DNA from: an uncultured Duncaniella sp.
GTDB taxonomy: Bacteria; Bacteroidota; Bacteroidia; Bacteroidales; Muribaculaceae
Reading direction: 5' to 3'
Length of the DNA: 64,000 nt
Assembly (NCBI GenBank): GCA_910578515.1
Contig: CAJTQR010000003.1
Span: 186,001 to 250,000 of the forward strand
Shown here: positions 24,005-32,959 of the stretch, piece by piece
Position numbering within the stretch: position 1 is the stretch's first letter
Layout: each line of letters starts with the position of its first letter
Position numbers and translations under genes: made by a program
The notes under the pieces: model-generated
What the model was told of the DNA's origin: nothing
What the model saw: only the letters and a program-made list of their open reading frames with translations
The model's database searches: none

Positions 24005-26194
24005 TCAGTTGCCGAGTTCGAGCTGATTTTTTACGAGATTGTAATATGCTCCCTTGGCAACGGTGAGCGACTCGTGGGTGCCCGTCTCCATCACTTTTCC
24101 TTTGCCGAGCACCACTATATGGTCGGCATCGCGGACGGTGGATAGCCTGTGGGCTACCACCACCACAGTGCGTCCTCGATAAAATCCCGTCAGATTCTCC
24201 ACAATTTTCCTCTCGTTTTCGGCATCGAGGGCGTTGGTGGCTTCATCAAGGAAAATAAAGTCGGGATTACGGTACACCGCGCGTGCTATCAGGATTCTCT
24301 GTTTCTGCCCTTGGCTGAGTCCTACGCCATCGCGTCCGATTTTTGTGTCATAGCGCAGAGGCAGACTCATGATGTAGTCGTGGATATTTGCTGTACGTGC
24401 AGCCTCCTGAAGCCTTTCGGGGTCAATCTCGCCATCGCTCACGGCTATGTTGCGCGCTATGGATTCCGAGAAAATCACACCGTCCTGCATCACCACTCCA
24501 CACTGGCGGCGCCACCACTTGAGTTTATAGCTGTTAATGTCATCGGCGCCGATTTCTATGCGTCCGCGCTGCACTTTGTAGTATCCGAGCATCAATTTTA
24601 TCAGCGTGGTCTTGCCGCTGCCCGATGCGCCCACAATAGCTGTAATCTTACCTTCGGGGATGGTGATATCCACGTCATCAAGGGTCCATGCCGGGCTGTG
24701 CGGGTCATATTTGAATCCCACACCTTTCAGGGCTATTCCTTTTCCTCCCTCAATCGAGGTGCGGGTATTGTCAGGCGATTCCTCATTGCGTCCGCAATGC
24801 ACCTCGTTGATGCGTTCAAGTGAGATTTTTACATCCTGGAGAGCATATAGGAAGCTCATCAGCTGTTCCACCGGTGAGTTGAGCTGCCCCACTATATATT
24901 GGATGGCGAGCATGGCTCCGAGAGTGATTTGTCCGTTGATTACAGCTGTGGCGGCTAACACGGTTATGAGGATATTTTTTAGTTCGTTGATGAAGATGCT
25001 CCCCGCCTCCTGAGTCTGCTGGAGACGGAGTGTTTTCATCTCGACTTCAAATAGGTCCACCTGAGTGTCCTCCCACTCCCATCTGCGCCGGCGCTCGCAG
25101 TCCTGAAGCTTGATTTCCTGCATCGAGGTGATGAATTCGTAGGTCTTGTTATTGTTCTTGGCTTGATATTCAAACAGTTCATAATCCAATACCTTTCTGC
25201 GTTTGAGAAACGAGCTTATCCACAGTCCATACACGCCACTCCCTATGGCGAAGACCAGGAATATCAACCTGTCATAGATGAGAAGCACAACGCCAAACAC
25301 CAGGAAACTCAACATCGTGAAGGCAATGCTCAGAGTTTTCTGAGTGAGAAATTGCTGCACTCTCGTGTGGTCCCCCATGCGTTGCAGCAAATCGCCCATA
25401 AGCTTGGTGTCGAAAAACGACATCGGGAGTTTCAGCAGTTTGACGAAAAAGTCGCTCACCAACGATATGTTTATACGCATGGAGATGTGCAGCAGCAGCC
25501 ACCGGCGCACGAAGTCGGTGATTGTACGTCCGGTTACAAGCATCAGTTCTCCAAGCAGCACAAGCCATATAAATCCGATGTCATGGTTCTTGATACCCAC
25601 ATCCACAATGGCTTGGGTGAGAAATGGCATCACAAGCTGTATGAGACACCCCACTGCCAGCCCGATTATGATTTGGACGAAATGTTTGCGGTAGCCCTTG
25701 AGATAGCCGAAAAGAAACCGGAATGACCTGCGCTTCTCCTCGCTTTCGGCATGGTAGCTGCCAAACTTTTCGGTAGGCTCGAAAAACATGGCTATCCCCT
25801 TGCTTTCGTTGTCGGAGTGTGTGCTGAGCCAATGGCGCTCGAATTCCTCGCGCGTATAGGTGATTTTGCCTTTTCCCGGGTCGGCGATATAAAATTTCCT
25901 CCCTTTGCTTACCTTGTAAAGAACTACGAAATGATTCTGATTCCAATGGAGTATACAGGGCATGCCGTTTTCAATCAATTGCTCCACGCTCACACGTCCT
26001 GCCATACAGTCGAGTCCTAAAGTGCGGGCTGCCTGACAGATACCGAGCATCGAAACCCCCTCGGTCGTGGCGAAACAGATGTCCTGTAACTCATCAATAG
26101 AATAGCGTTTGCCAAAATATTGGCAAATCATTGCCAAGGATGCTATACCGCATTGCATAGCATCCTTTTGACGGGTGATTCGAATGGTTTTCAA
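24005..26194 (-). CDS. Peptidase-containing ABC exporter (C39 type)
   Basis: The 729-residue inner-membrane transporter trims and exports peptides. Residues 1-125 are a C39 cysteine protease with Cys15 (MQCGIASL), His88 (QNHFVVLY) and Asp105 (IADPGKG), which cuts leader peptides after double glycine. About six spans follow (160-440). The nucleotide-binding domain has Walker A GASGSGKTT (522-530), signature LSQGQ (626-630), Walker B IFLDEA and HRLS. The start is a TTG at 26194, since a stop lies four codons upstream and the next ATG is at residue 13. It begins 17 bases after the outer-membrane barrel gene, so they are co-transcribed. No double-Gly precursor peptide and no HlyD-type adaptor were found nearby. 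Confidence 0.93.
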   Translation of the reverse strand: MKTIRITRQKDAMQCGIASLAMICQYFGKRYSIDELQDICFATTEGVSMLGICQAARTLGLDCMAGRVSVEQLIENGMPCILHWNQNHFVVLYKVSKGRKFYIADPGKGKITYTREEFERHWLSTHSDNESKGIAMFFEPTEKFGSYHAESEEKRRSFRFLFGYLKGYRKHFVQIIIGLAVGCLIQLVMPFLTQAIVDVGIKNHDIGFIWLVLLGELMLVTGRTITDFVRRWLLLHISMRINISLVSDFFVKLLKLPMSFFDTKLMGDLLQRMGDHTRVQQFLTQKTLSIAFTMLSFLVFGVVLLIYDRLIFLVFAIGSGVYGLWISSFLKRRKVLDYELFEYQAKNNNKTYEFITSMQEIKLQDCERRRRWEWEDTQVDLFEVEMKTLRLQQTQEAGSIFINELKNILITVLAATAVINGQITLGAMLAIQYIVGQLNSPVEQLMSFLYALQDVKISLERINEVHCGRNEESPDNTRTSIEGGKGIALKGVGFKYDPHSPAWTLDDVDITIPEGKITAIVGASGSGKTTLIKLMLGYYKVQRGRIEIGADDINSYKLKWWRRQCGVVMQDGVIFSESIARNIAVSDGEIDPERLQEAARTANIHDYIMSLPLRYDTKIGRDGVGLSQGQKQRILIARAVYRNPDFIFLDEATNALDAENERKIVENLTGFYRGRTVVVVAHRLSTVRDADHIVVLGKGKVMETGTHESLTVAKGAYYNLVKNQLELGN

Positions 26195-26211
26195 TGACTT
26201 ATTATTTAATG

Positions 26212-28308
26212 TTACTTGAGGATGCCTGATTCGTTATCATCGTTGGTCATGTCGATAGTAGCTTCCTTGCGCTGTTTTCCTGCGGAGAAAAACCAAGAAA
26301 CAGAGAGCATTATCATGTTTCGTTGAGCGGGTACAAGCACTGATTGTTTTTTAATCAGGTATTTGTTGTGCAGGTTTTCGTTGAACTCAGGACCATTCTT
26401 GCAGAAAAGATGCTGACCGATGAGTCCGAAACGCCAATGCTTATCAAGTGAATAATTGATATATACATTATTATATGCCCCGGTGGTCAGATATGACTCT
26501 CCTGAAAGAGAACGCTCTTTGTTGCGCCAGTTTATTCCTGCGTTCCAGTTACCTGCGCTCCAGTCGGCAGCCACGTTGAATTGCCAGTGGTCAAGGTTGT
26601 GTGAGTAGCCGTGACCTCTTGACTGATAGGATTTGAAATCTATTCCGGCTGACAGGTTCAGGTTTTCTCCGAAACTTAGATTCAATGAGAAGCTGTTGGA
26701 TAGAAGCGACATCCTTTTTTGGTTTTCAAATGTGGATATGAAGCGTGTGTCGCCATCTGTTTCTGTGCGTTCTACCGAAGACATCACAGGATTATGTTCG
26801 TTGACATAGGTAAGGGTGTTCTGCACCCCTATAGGACCTAAATTGCCGTTAATTTTGAATGCCAAACGGTATTTCCACCAGTTTTTCAGGTCGGGATTGC
26901 CACGGGTGATTTCAAAGCGGTTATTCTGAAATTCAGTAGCAGCCATCTGCGACAGTGATGGTGAGTTCTGAAGTATTACGTTGTATAGATTGAATCTCCA
27001 ACCTGCGGTACGGTATATCAAATGAAGTTCAGGACGAAACATCCATTTGTTCATCCGGTGGTCATTTTGGCTTGTGAGCCTTCCGCTCACTCCCGCACCT
27101 GCCAGATAATAGAATTTACCTAAATAGCCATAGGCCGACACATAGGCATAGATATTTGTGTCGTGTAGTTTATCGGAGTTCTTGTTTTCTCCGCTATATT
27201 CATTTGAGGTGTAGGAATGTGAGACCCTTGTACCGGTGCTGATGCTGAGTTTCCTGTTGAATCTCGTGTAATACTTGATTTCACCTATATATGCCTGGCG
27301 GTTGCTCTTTGTTCCATAGGCATAATGATAGGATGGTTGTTGAAAATCTTCCGATTCAGATTCACTCATCTCATACCGGTAATCTGTGTGGCGATACACT
27401 CCCACTACATTGGCGGTCACGGCAGAGGTGGCGTTGATGAATCTTTTGTAATAGAGACTTAGTCTCGGTGATATATATTTTTCGTAAGGTTCAGTGAGTT
27501 GAAAATATGGTTTTGCACCGTCTTCAGTGACGAATTGCCTATGTGCTCTGTCCGGACTATGGTAAATCACACCTCTGAGATTCACATCGAAAATCTGTTT
27601 TCCGGGCAGGAAGTGATTGTAGGTTGCCTGCATGGTATTTTGTGTATATTTCAGAGGTGTGTTTATCCCCTGACGATTGATTTGATGGGGTTGGTCACCT
27701 ATCATGTATATGTCGGTATCGTTGATGCGGCGTTTTGATAGGGAGGTGTAATCGGAATTTACGCTCATGGTGTATTCCGAATTTTTGCGTGTATATTTTC
27801 CTACCACAAAGTTCTCTCCATTGGCTGTAGTGACGGCATTGTTGGCTATGGCGCCTATAGTGTACCCATCTGTGCGTTGTTTCAGAACCACGTTTATTAC
27901 CGCTCCTATCGATGTGTCATAACCATACTCAGTGCCGGGGGTCTGCAGGTATTCTATGCGTGCCACATTTTTAGGCTGTATTGCTAAAATATCCTGACGG
28001 TCCACAGGGCGCCCGTCAATCAACACCACAGCTTTCTGACCGTCATTGGTAGTCAGCTCGCCTGTGATTGTGTTGACTCTTAATCCGGGGAGCATCATGC
28101 TACGGAGGAGTTCGTAGCCTGTCACGTTAAATTTACGTTGGCTTGATGATGGAATGACGCACAGTGTATCACCTCTTATTATTCTTCTGGATGCCTTTAC
28201 CACAACTTCGTTGAGTTGTTGTGACTCGATGCTGTCGGATATCTCTTGTCCCGACATGTTGAAGCTAAGAAGCAGGAAAAGTAGGATGATGGTATAAAAA
28301 CGGTTCAT
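26212..28308 (-). CDS. Outer-membrane TonB-type beta-barrel protein, upstream of the exporter
   Basis: The 698-residue protein has a signal peptide (to about NMSGQ), a short linker with LNEVVVKASRRIIRGDT, and a plug-like region (about 45-145) with GYELLRSMMLPGLRVN and DGRPVDRQDILAIQPKNVARIEYL. A large beta barrel follows. The start lacks the Ig-like regulatory domain seen in the barrel at 18857. It belongs to the outer-membrane beta-barrel family common in Bacteroidetes. Its leader contains a duplicated ~200-bp element (28351-28548) shared with the other barrel gene, and the C39 exporter follows 17 bases after its stop. The pairing suggests a route for a peptide across both membranes, but direction is unknown. 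Confidence 0.88.
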   Translation of the reverse strand: MNRFYTIILLFLLLSFNMSGQEISDSIESQQLNEVVVKASRRIIRGDTLCVIPSSSQRKFNVTGYELLRSMMLPGLRVNTITGELTTNDGQKAVVLIDGRPVDRQDILAIQPKNVARIEYLQTPGTEYGYDTSIGAVINVVLKQRTDGYTIGAIANNAVTTANGENFVVGKYTRKNSEYTMSVNSDYTSLSKRRINDTDIYMIGDQPHQINRQGINTPLKYTQNTMQATYNHFLPGKQIFDVNLRGVIYHSPDRAHRQFVTEDGAKPYFQLTEPYEKYISPRLSLYYKRFINATSAVTANVVGVYRHTDYRYEMSESESEDFQQPSYHYAYGTKSNRQAYIGEIKYYTRFNRKLSISTGTRVSHSYTSNEYSGENKNSDKLHDTNIYAYVSAYGYLGKFYYLAGAGVSGRLTSQNDHRMNKWMFRPELHLIYRTAGWRFNLYNVILQNSPSLSQMAATEFQNNRFEITRGNPDLKNWWKYRLAFKINGNLGPIGVQNTLTYVNEHNPVMSSVERTETDGDTRFISTFENQKRMSLLSNSFSLNLSFGENLNLSAGIDFKSYQSRGHGYSHNLDHWQFNVAADWSAGNWNAGINWRNKERSLSGESYLTTGAYNNVYINYSLDKHWRFGLIGQHLFCKNGPEFNENLHNKYLIKKQSVLVPAQRNMIMLSVSWFFSAGKQRKEATIDMTNDDNESGILK

Positions 28309-28355
28309 TGTTTTAGTTTTTAAGATTCAACTGGGTTATGTGATGATTTTGTGAT

Positions 28356-28364
28356 GCAAAAGTA
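28356..28364 (-). promoter_or_regulatory. -7 box of the barrel-exporter operon
   Basis: TACTTTTGC on the minus strand, about 48 bases before ATG 28308. There is no TTTG at -33. Instead GTCAAATTTT is conserved with copy B, which may mean an activator or alternative sigma factor. Confidence 0.6.
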
Positions 28365-28448
28365 GGCGATATTTTGGAGAAAATTTGACAGTTTACAAAA
28401 TTTGACGATTGTGCGTTTGGTTGTAATTAGTTTAACATCAAATAAATA

Positions 28449-28484
28449 GCGATGCACAATCGCTTGATTGATTGTGCATCGCTT
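28449..28484 (-). terminator. Hairpin in element A (terminator-like)
   Basis: A perfect 14-bp stem (28449-28462 with 28471-28484) is followed on the minus strand by ATTTATTT. It lies about 100 bases after the stop of the barrel gene ending at 28587. Confidence 0.65.
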
Positions 28485-28586
28485 AAGAGCGTAGAATGAG
28501 AGAGATAGATGCTCTACAAGATGGCTTGATAATGTTAATATAAGTTAAGAAAAAGTCTGTCACAAATCTCTTAACCTTGATAAGGG

Positions 28587-30764
28587 CTATTTTTCCTTTT
28601 CGAGGTTCATTGAGTTGGAGAGGCGACGGGCTTTCTGATTGCCGAACGCTACGCGGAGATTTAGTGAGACCATTGAGTTGTTGATGCGGTTGTCAACGTG
28701 TGTCACAGATTGGTATCCGGGGGTGTTGATGGTGGTTGTGGTCAGACGGTGACTGGTGCGCACGGGAAATTGCACTGAGAGCGCGGCAGAGAGATGGTTT
28801 TTGAAGAACAGCTTCTGTGCGGTTAATTTCAGCATGTCGATGGGACGGTGTGTATAACCTTGCAGGAGCGGGGTTTGCTCATGTCCTACATAATAGTCGC
28901 CGACAATCGCCAGTCCTGACTGGCGATGGAAATAGCTCAGTTGACTTTCAAGATACCACACCTTGCCTGTGTGCTTGCCATAAGCGGCATTGTTGTAGGA
29001 TTTCTGTTGGTGCATGGCACGGAATGTGGCGTAAAGGTTGAGCGGTAGCTTAAAGTTGCCTTCCAGATTGATGTACCAATGGCTGAATTTACAGTTGACC
29101 CGGCTTTGTATTATTTGCGGATTGGCGGCATTGAATACATCAGCCACATCGTTGTCATGTGTCGCCCATGTGTAGTTGAGTTTTAGTTTTCCCTTGTAGT
29201 CGATTATTCCAGTGAGGTATTTGAATATGGTTGAGCGTAGATTGGGATTGCCTTGATTCCACACATAGTCGTCGACCTGAGTGAGATTAGGTGATAATTG
29301 GTCAAGCACGGGGTAAATAACCTCGCTGTAGTATCTTCCGATGATATACCAATCCTTGTGGAATTTCCAATAGGCGTGCAGATAGGGTATGGGCGATACA
29401 TGGGTCTTGGTTTTCTTTTCCTCCCCCTGCTCCTGGCTCTGACGGTCGACAAACAGAGAGCCTCCCGCCACAAATTGCATGTTAGGCTTCGGACGCCATG
29501 CCAGCCTTAAATCGGTACGGTTGCGCAGGTTGTCGGAGGTAAAGAAATAGTCGTCTGAGCCGGCATTGCGGTTTTTGTAGTCGCGCCATGTGAGATTGTT
29601 GGTGACCTGCAAGAATACTTTATCGTTGATTGGGCGTAATCCGTCTATATACAGGTTTACGAAATTCTTTTTACCGCGCGTATGGGATTCAGACGAGAGT
29701 TGCCGGTCGGTTGTAAAGGAGCTGTTTTCATTAACCTTGTAAAAGTCGTATGTCAGGTCGGCTGAAAGCGAGGTTTTTTTGAGACTGCCTGAATAGGCTA
29801 TTTTTGCAGAGTATTCGTCGTTGTTGTATTTGGCGTTGAGCACATCTTCGTGGTTGATTTTGGCTGTGGGGAGAGTTTCGGTGATATCATTGTCGGTGTG
29901 TCCCCGGTAACCCCCTATTTTGGCATTTGCTTCAATGCGCAGCGAATGGTTTTTATTGAATGAATATTTGGCGGCGCCGAATATATCGGTGCCTTTCGCA
30001 TGCATCCGTGAGTTGGGGTTGCGCCAGTTGGCTGTGGGTGTCTCGACTTTTATAGTGTCGTGTATTGTGCGGTGGTAGGATGAGGCTGAGTAGTTGCGTC
30101 GGCCGTAGGTTTCGGCCGAGAAGTTGAAGTCCCATTTGTTGAGCGAGTATATGAAATTCACTGAGCCGTTTCCGTTTGTGGGGTGGGGTGTACGGATTCC
30201 GGTTTCACCAAACCCGCGCACTGCTATGTCCCAACCTTCATAGTTTTCTTTGAGCACGAGGTTGACGAGCACAGGGACGTTGGAGAATCTACCTGCAGGA
30301 TAGCGCTGGATTTCAACCTTTTCGATGCGTTTGGGATTGATTGAGCGGGCGAATGAAACCGGTGATGGCTGTCCGTTTACCAGTATCATCACATCCTTAT
30401 GTCCATCAATGTTCACTTTTTCGGAAGTGAGGTCAACTGAGATTCCCGGCACATTGTTGAGCATCTGCGATGCGCTGATGGTGCCTTTTCGCATCTCGTT
30501 GGTGACGATAAATGTCTCTGTTCCGTTGTTCATCTGATGCAGATTTGCGGTCACGGTGACAGTGCCGAGCTGCTCGGCGCGGTCGGCGGCGCGTTCGAGG
30601 GAATCGAGGTCCACGCCATGGCTGCGACCTGTCACAGTGTCGGTGGCAATTTTGGTGATGGTGTCGGTTACCTGTGCCAATCTCGATGCACTGGCTTGAG
30701 AAGTGGTTGTCGATACGAGTAGCAGTATGAACAATGATGTGATGAGGATTTTGGATTGGTTCAT
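28587..30764 (-). CDS. Outer-membrane TonB-type beta-barrel protein, second copy
   Basis: The 725-residue protein has a signal peptide (to about QASA) and a Thr/Asp-rich spacer. A plug region contains LGTVTVTANLHQMNNGTETFIV, ASQMLNNVPGISVDL, DGHKDVMILVNGQPSPVS and PKRIEKVEIQRYPAGRFSNVPVLVNLVLKE. A barrel of about 480 residues follows. It ends LNLRVAFGNQKARRLSNSMNLEKEK, so the barrel closes before a short charged tail. The order of motifs matches the barrel at 26212 though the sequences differ widely. Copy B of the duplicated element and a 31-codon frame lie upstream, giving an unusually long leader of about 260 bases. Confidence 0.88.
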   Translation of the reverse strand: MNQSKILITSLFILLLVSTTTSQASASRLAQVTDTITKIATDTVTGRSHGVDLDSLERAADRAEQLGTVTVTANLHQMNNGTETFIVTNEMRKGTISASQMLNNVPGISVDLTSEKVNIDGHKDVMILVNGQPSPVSFARSINPKRIEKVEIQRYPAGRFSNVPVLVNLVLKENYEGWDIAVRGFGETGIRTPHPTNGNGSVNFIYSLNKWDFNFSAETYGRRNYSASSYHRTIHDTIKVETPTANWRNPNSRMHAKGTDIFGAAKYSFNKNHSLRIEANAKIGGYRGHTDNDITETLPTAKINHEDVLNAKYNNDEYSAKIAYSGSLKKTSLSADLTYDFYKVNENSSFTTDRQLSSESHTRGKKNFVNLYIDGLRPINDKVFLQVTNNLTWRDYKNRNAGSDDYFFTSDNLRNRTDLRLAWRPKPNMQFVAGGSLFVDRQSQEQGEEKKTKTHVSPIPYLHAYWKFHKDWYIIGRYYSEVIYPVLDQLSPNLTQVDDYVWNQGNPNLRSTIFKYLTGIIDYKGKLKLNYTWATHDNDVADVFNAANPQIIQSRVNCKFSHWYINLEGNFKLPLNLYATFRAMHQQKSYNNAAYGKHTGKVWYLESQLSYFHRQSGLAIVGDYYVGHEQTPLLQGYTHRPIDMLKLTAQKLFFKNHLSAALSVQFPVRTSHRLTTTTINTPGYQSVTHVDNRINNSMVSLNLRVAFGNQKARRLSNSMNLEKEK

Positions 30765-30908
30765 AATTTTACTGGAATTAGGTTAGTAACTGTTACAATA
30801 CTATTTGCATATATAGAATGGGTTAGTTTATATGTAAAGTACGGTAAAATTATCGACATGTTACTTAATCATGCCTGATATTATTGTTTTTTAACGATTG
30901 ATTGTGAA
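30765..30908 (-). other. Noncoding leader of the second barrel gene
   Basis: AT-rich sequence between the 31-codon frame and ATG 30764. Together with 30909-31237 it forms a gap of 473 bases between annotated large genes. I see no further promoter box or strong hairpin in these 144 bases. Confidence 0.5.
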
Positions 30909-31004
30909 TCACTCTTTTTCGTATTCCTTGATTAATTTTGCATCCTCCGTCATCCTTATGGAGTAAGTAAATAGGCATGATAAAAAGAAGATAATTTTAT
31001 TCAT
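30909..31004 (-). CDS. Possible 31-aa peptide in the barrel leader
   Basis: ATG 31004 opens 31 codons: a hydrophobic start (MNKIIFFLSCLFTYSI) then a charged end (RMTEDAKLIKEYEKE). It begins about 30 bases after the -7 box of element B, where a first gene would be expected. It may be a leader peptide, a small membrane protein or the remnant of a lost gene. It has no double-glycine motif, so it is not a good substrate for the C39 exporter. Confidence 0.35.
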   Translation of the reverse strand: MNKIIFFLSCLFTYSIRMTEDAKLIKEYEKE

Positions 31005-31034
31005 AAATGTTTGTTTTGTGATGCATTTTGTAAT

Positions 31035-31043
31035 GCAAAAATA
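31035..31043 (-). promoter_or_regulatory. -7 box in element B
   Basis: TATTTTTGC on the minus strand matches TAnnTTTG. It would start the transcript carrying the 31-codon frame and the barrel gene ending at 28587. Confidence 0.6.
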
Positions 31044-31126
31044 GGCGATGTTTTGGGAAAAATTTGACTGTTTACAAATTTTGACAATTGTGCATCCGGA
31101 TGTAATTAATTTAATATCAAATAAAT

Positions 31127-31162
31127 AGCGATGCACAATCGCTTGGCAGATTGTGCATCGCT
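31127..31162 (-). terminator. Hairpin in element B (terminator-like)
   Basis: A perfect 14-bp stem (31127-31140 with 31149-31162) is followed on the minus strand by ATTTATTT, 75 bases after the stop of the TPR regulator gene. Confidence 0.65.
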
Positions 31163-31237
31163 TAATAGCATAGAATGAGCGAGATAGAGACCCTACAAGA
31201 TGGCTTGATAATGTTAATATAAGTTAAATTGGAAGGT

Positions 31238-32959
31238 CTATCTCAAACATTTTAGGAATATCTCCTTGTCACAAGTGTCAGCGGCAATAATTTTATCCCG
31301 TAAACGGCGACGGATTGAATAAAAAGAATTTCGTTTGATACCCCATATATGTTTCATGGCATGAGATGAGATATGGAGAACCCCACTTATAAATATGAGA
31401 TATTCATTTTCGTTCAGTTCGGGCATCTGCGCTCTGAACCGTTGCATGAGGTTGTCATGCTCGCGGTCGATTTTCTTTTCGAGGTCGGACGTCAGGTTGG
31501 GGTCAGAAGAAATCCTGGTTATAAATATCTGGGCTTCCTTTACCGATTGGGTCTGTGTGGTTTTGTCGGCTTCAGATGTATTATATATCTCGCATAATAA
31601 AGTGACAGCATTCAATCGGTCGTTTTCAAGTCGGCTTAATCCGGCTGAAAGGTTGCTTTCATGCTCATTGAGCCGGTTTAACTGATGGCTTGTTGAAAGC
31701 AAATCCTCGGAAGTCCTCGTTAATTCCAGATTTAATGCGTTGAGCTCTTGCGCAAGGTCTATGATTTTTTCTTCTTTCTGATGACGCTCCCGTTTTACAA
31801 CCTTGTAGCGATATGTTATAAATAAAATAATTATAAAGAGCAATAAAATAACATAGATAAAGTTTGTGAATAATCGTTGGGATTGGGCTTTTTCTGATGC
31901 TATTTCCTCATCATAATGCTTAGATACCGCGGTTGAAACATTCTGTCTGACTATTTGGGCAAGAGTGCCGTCTGCATCATTAAATGCTCGTTTTTGATGC
32001 TTGTATGCATCCTCGAACATACCTAATTTATATAAAATATCAGGATGAAAGATGACTTCGTATTCAGTTAGATGGTTTAATGAATCAATTAAAGATTTAG
32101 CGTCAGAATGATTGCCTGAATTCCAAAGCTCAGTAGTTAGGAAATAATATAATTTATTATTCATTTGATTGGGACCAATATTTTTTAGTCTCATAAAGGC
32201 TTCTGCTGCTTCCTTGTGCTTGTTTAAATTATGATAATTAAATCCAATATGTTCAAGAGACTTGCAGATGAGTTGTGTGTCTTTATTCTCGATTGACTTT
32301 TCAAGCAGTTTATGTGCCAGGAGATTTGATTCGGTGTAGTGTTTGGTATTAGAGAGACCTACTATCAATCGTTCTTTTGCGAATGTAACGGATAGCGTGT
32401 CCTCCGATTTTTCAAATGCCTCCAATGCAAGACGAGCGTAGCGCTCCTCTTCGTTGAAAGAATATACATCGCGGTATATATCGCAGATTGCAAAGCGTGA
32501 GCGACCGAGGAATAGGTAATCTTCGAGCGCTTCGGCGAGTTTTTCGGCTTTCATTAGCGAGATGATTGCCGGGGCATAATTGCGTGCATTGCTCAGGATG
32601 ACGCCGTGGTAGTAGTGGGCGAGCATCATATCGTGCGATTTGGGAGAATGGTCGGCGTAGTAGTCCACGGCAGTGACAATCAATGAGTCGGATGTCTCGT
32701 CGATGTAGCATTTATGTCGCGCCATGGTGGTGAGGAGTGCCATTGTTGCCCGGTCGGCTTTGCGGCTGCGCGTAATGGACTGTGGCGGTATTGAGTCAAG
32801 TATGCGTAGGGCGGAGTCGGGTGCGGCGTTCATTATATCTCGGGCACGCGAGAGCGCAGCCTTCACATCGGGGGGAGTGGAGGTGCAGCATGTCATCGCC
32901 ATGATGATAAGCAGGGCGACGGACAGAGAGATTGTCTCTTTTAGCCCACGGCGCATCAT
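31238..32959 (-). CDS. TPR membrane regulator with C-terminal HTH-like region, second copy
   Basis: The 573-residue protein has the same plan as the gene at 12127. A lipoprotein-like signal (MAMTCC) is followed by a conserved N-terminal stretch (ARDIMNAAPDSALRILDSIPPQ) and TPR helices to about 350. One span lies at about 360-385 (FIYVILLLFIIILFI), then a long coiled coil, then ELNENEYLIFISGVLHISSHAMKHIWGIKRNSFYSIRRRLRDK, a helix-turn-helix-like end. ATG overlaps the stop of the preceding gene (ATGA at 32956-32959), so the two are coupled. Its terminator-like hairpin is part of duplicated element B. Composition again shifts from GC-rich (N-terminal 180 codons) to AT-rich. It is a plausible regulator of the adjacent barrel genes, which is inference. 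Confidence 0.75.
   Translation of the reverse strand: MMRRGLKETISLSVALLIIMAMTCCTSTPPDVKAALSRARDIMNAAPDSALRILDSIPPQSITRSRKADRATMALLTTMARHKCYIDETSDSLIVTAVDYYADHSPKSHDMMLAHYYHGVILSNARNYAPAIISLMKAEKLAEALEDYLFLGRSRFAICDIYRDVYSFNEEERYARLALEAFEKSEDTLSVTFAKERLIVGLSNTKHYTESNLLAHKLLEKSIENKDTQLICKSLEHIGFNYHNLNKHKEAAEAFMRLKNIGPNQMNNKLYYFLTTELWNSGNHSDAKSLIDSLNHLTEYEVIFHPDILYKLGMFEDAYKHQKRAFNDADGTLAQIVRQNVSTAVSKHYDEEIASEKAQSQRLFTNFIYVILLLFIIILFITYRYKVVKRERHQKEEKIIDLAQELNALNLELTRTSEDLLSTSHQLNRLNEHESNLSAGLSRLENDRLNAVTLLCEIYNTSEADKTTQTQSVKEAQIFITRISSDPNLTSDLEKKIDREHDNLMQRFRAQMPELNENEYLIFISGVLHISSHAMKHIWGIKRNSFYSIRRRLRDKIIAADTCDKEIFLKCLR

Larger units (their letters stand above)
28351..28548. repeat. Duplicated intergenic control element, copy A
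   Basis: About 198 bases that align along their length with 31031-31227. On the minus strand the order is: hairpin, TTAAACTAATTA-type spacer, TTTGTAAAC.GTCAAATTTT, then a -7-like TACTTTTGC. Each copy lies in front of an outer-membrane barrel gene. Confidence 0.9.
31031..31227. repeat. Duplicated intergenic control element, copy B
   Basis: Partner of 28351-28548, in the same orientation and with the same hairpin. Differences are scattered single bases. The end (TTGATAATGTTAATATAAGTTAA) is identical in both. Confidence 0.9.

Noticed and set aside
25163..25726. 187-codon rightward frame opposite the C39 exporter
   Set aside because: It lies wholly inside a well-supported transporter gene and contains no domain or signal.
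30909..31004. Precursor peptide for the C39 exporter
   Set aside because: There is no double-glycine cleavage motif and the N-terminus is hydrophobic, unlike known C39 leaders.
28351..31227. Insertion sequence bounded by the two ~200-bp direct repeats
   Set aside because: The interval contains an outer-membrane barrel gene, with no transposase; the repeats lack terminal inverted ends and target duplications, so a duplicated promoter unit fits better.
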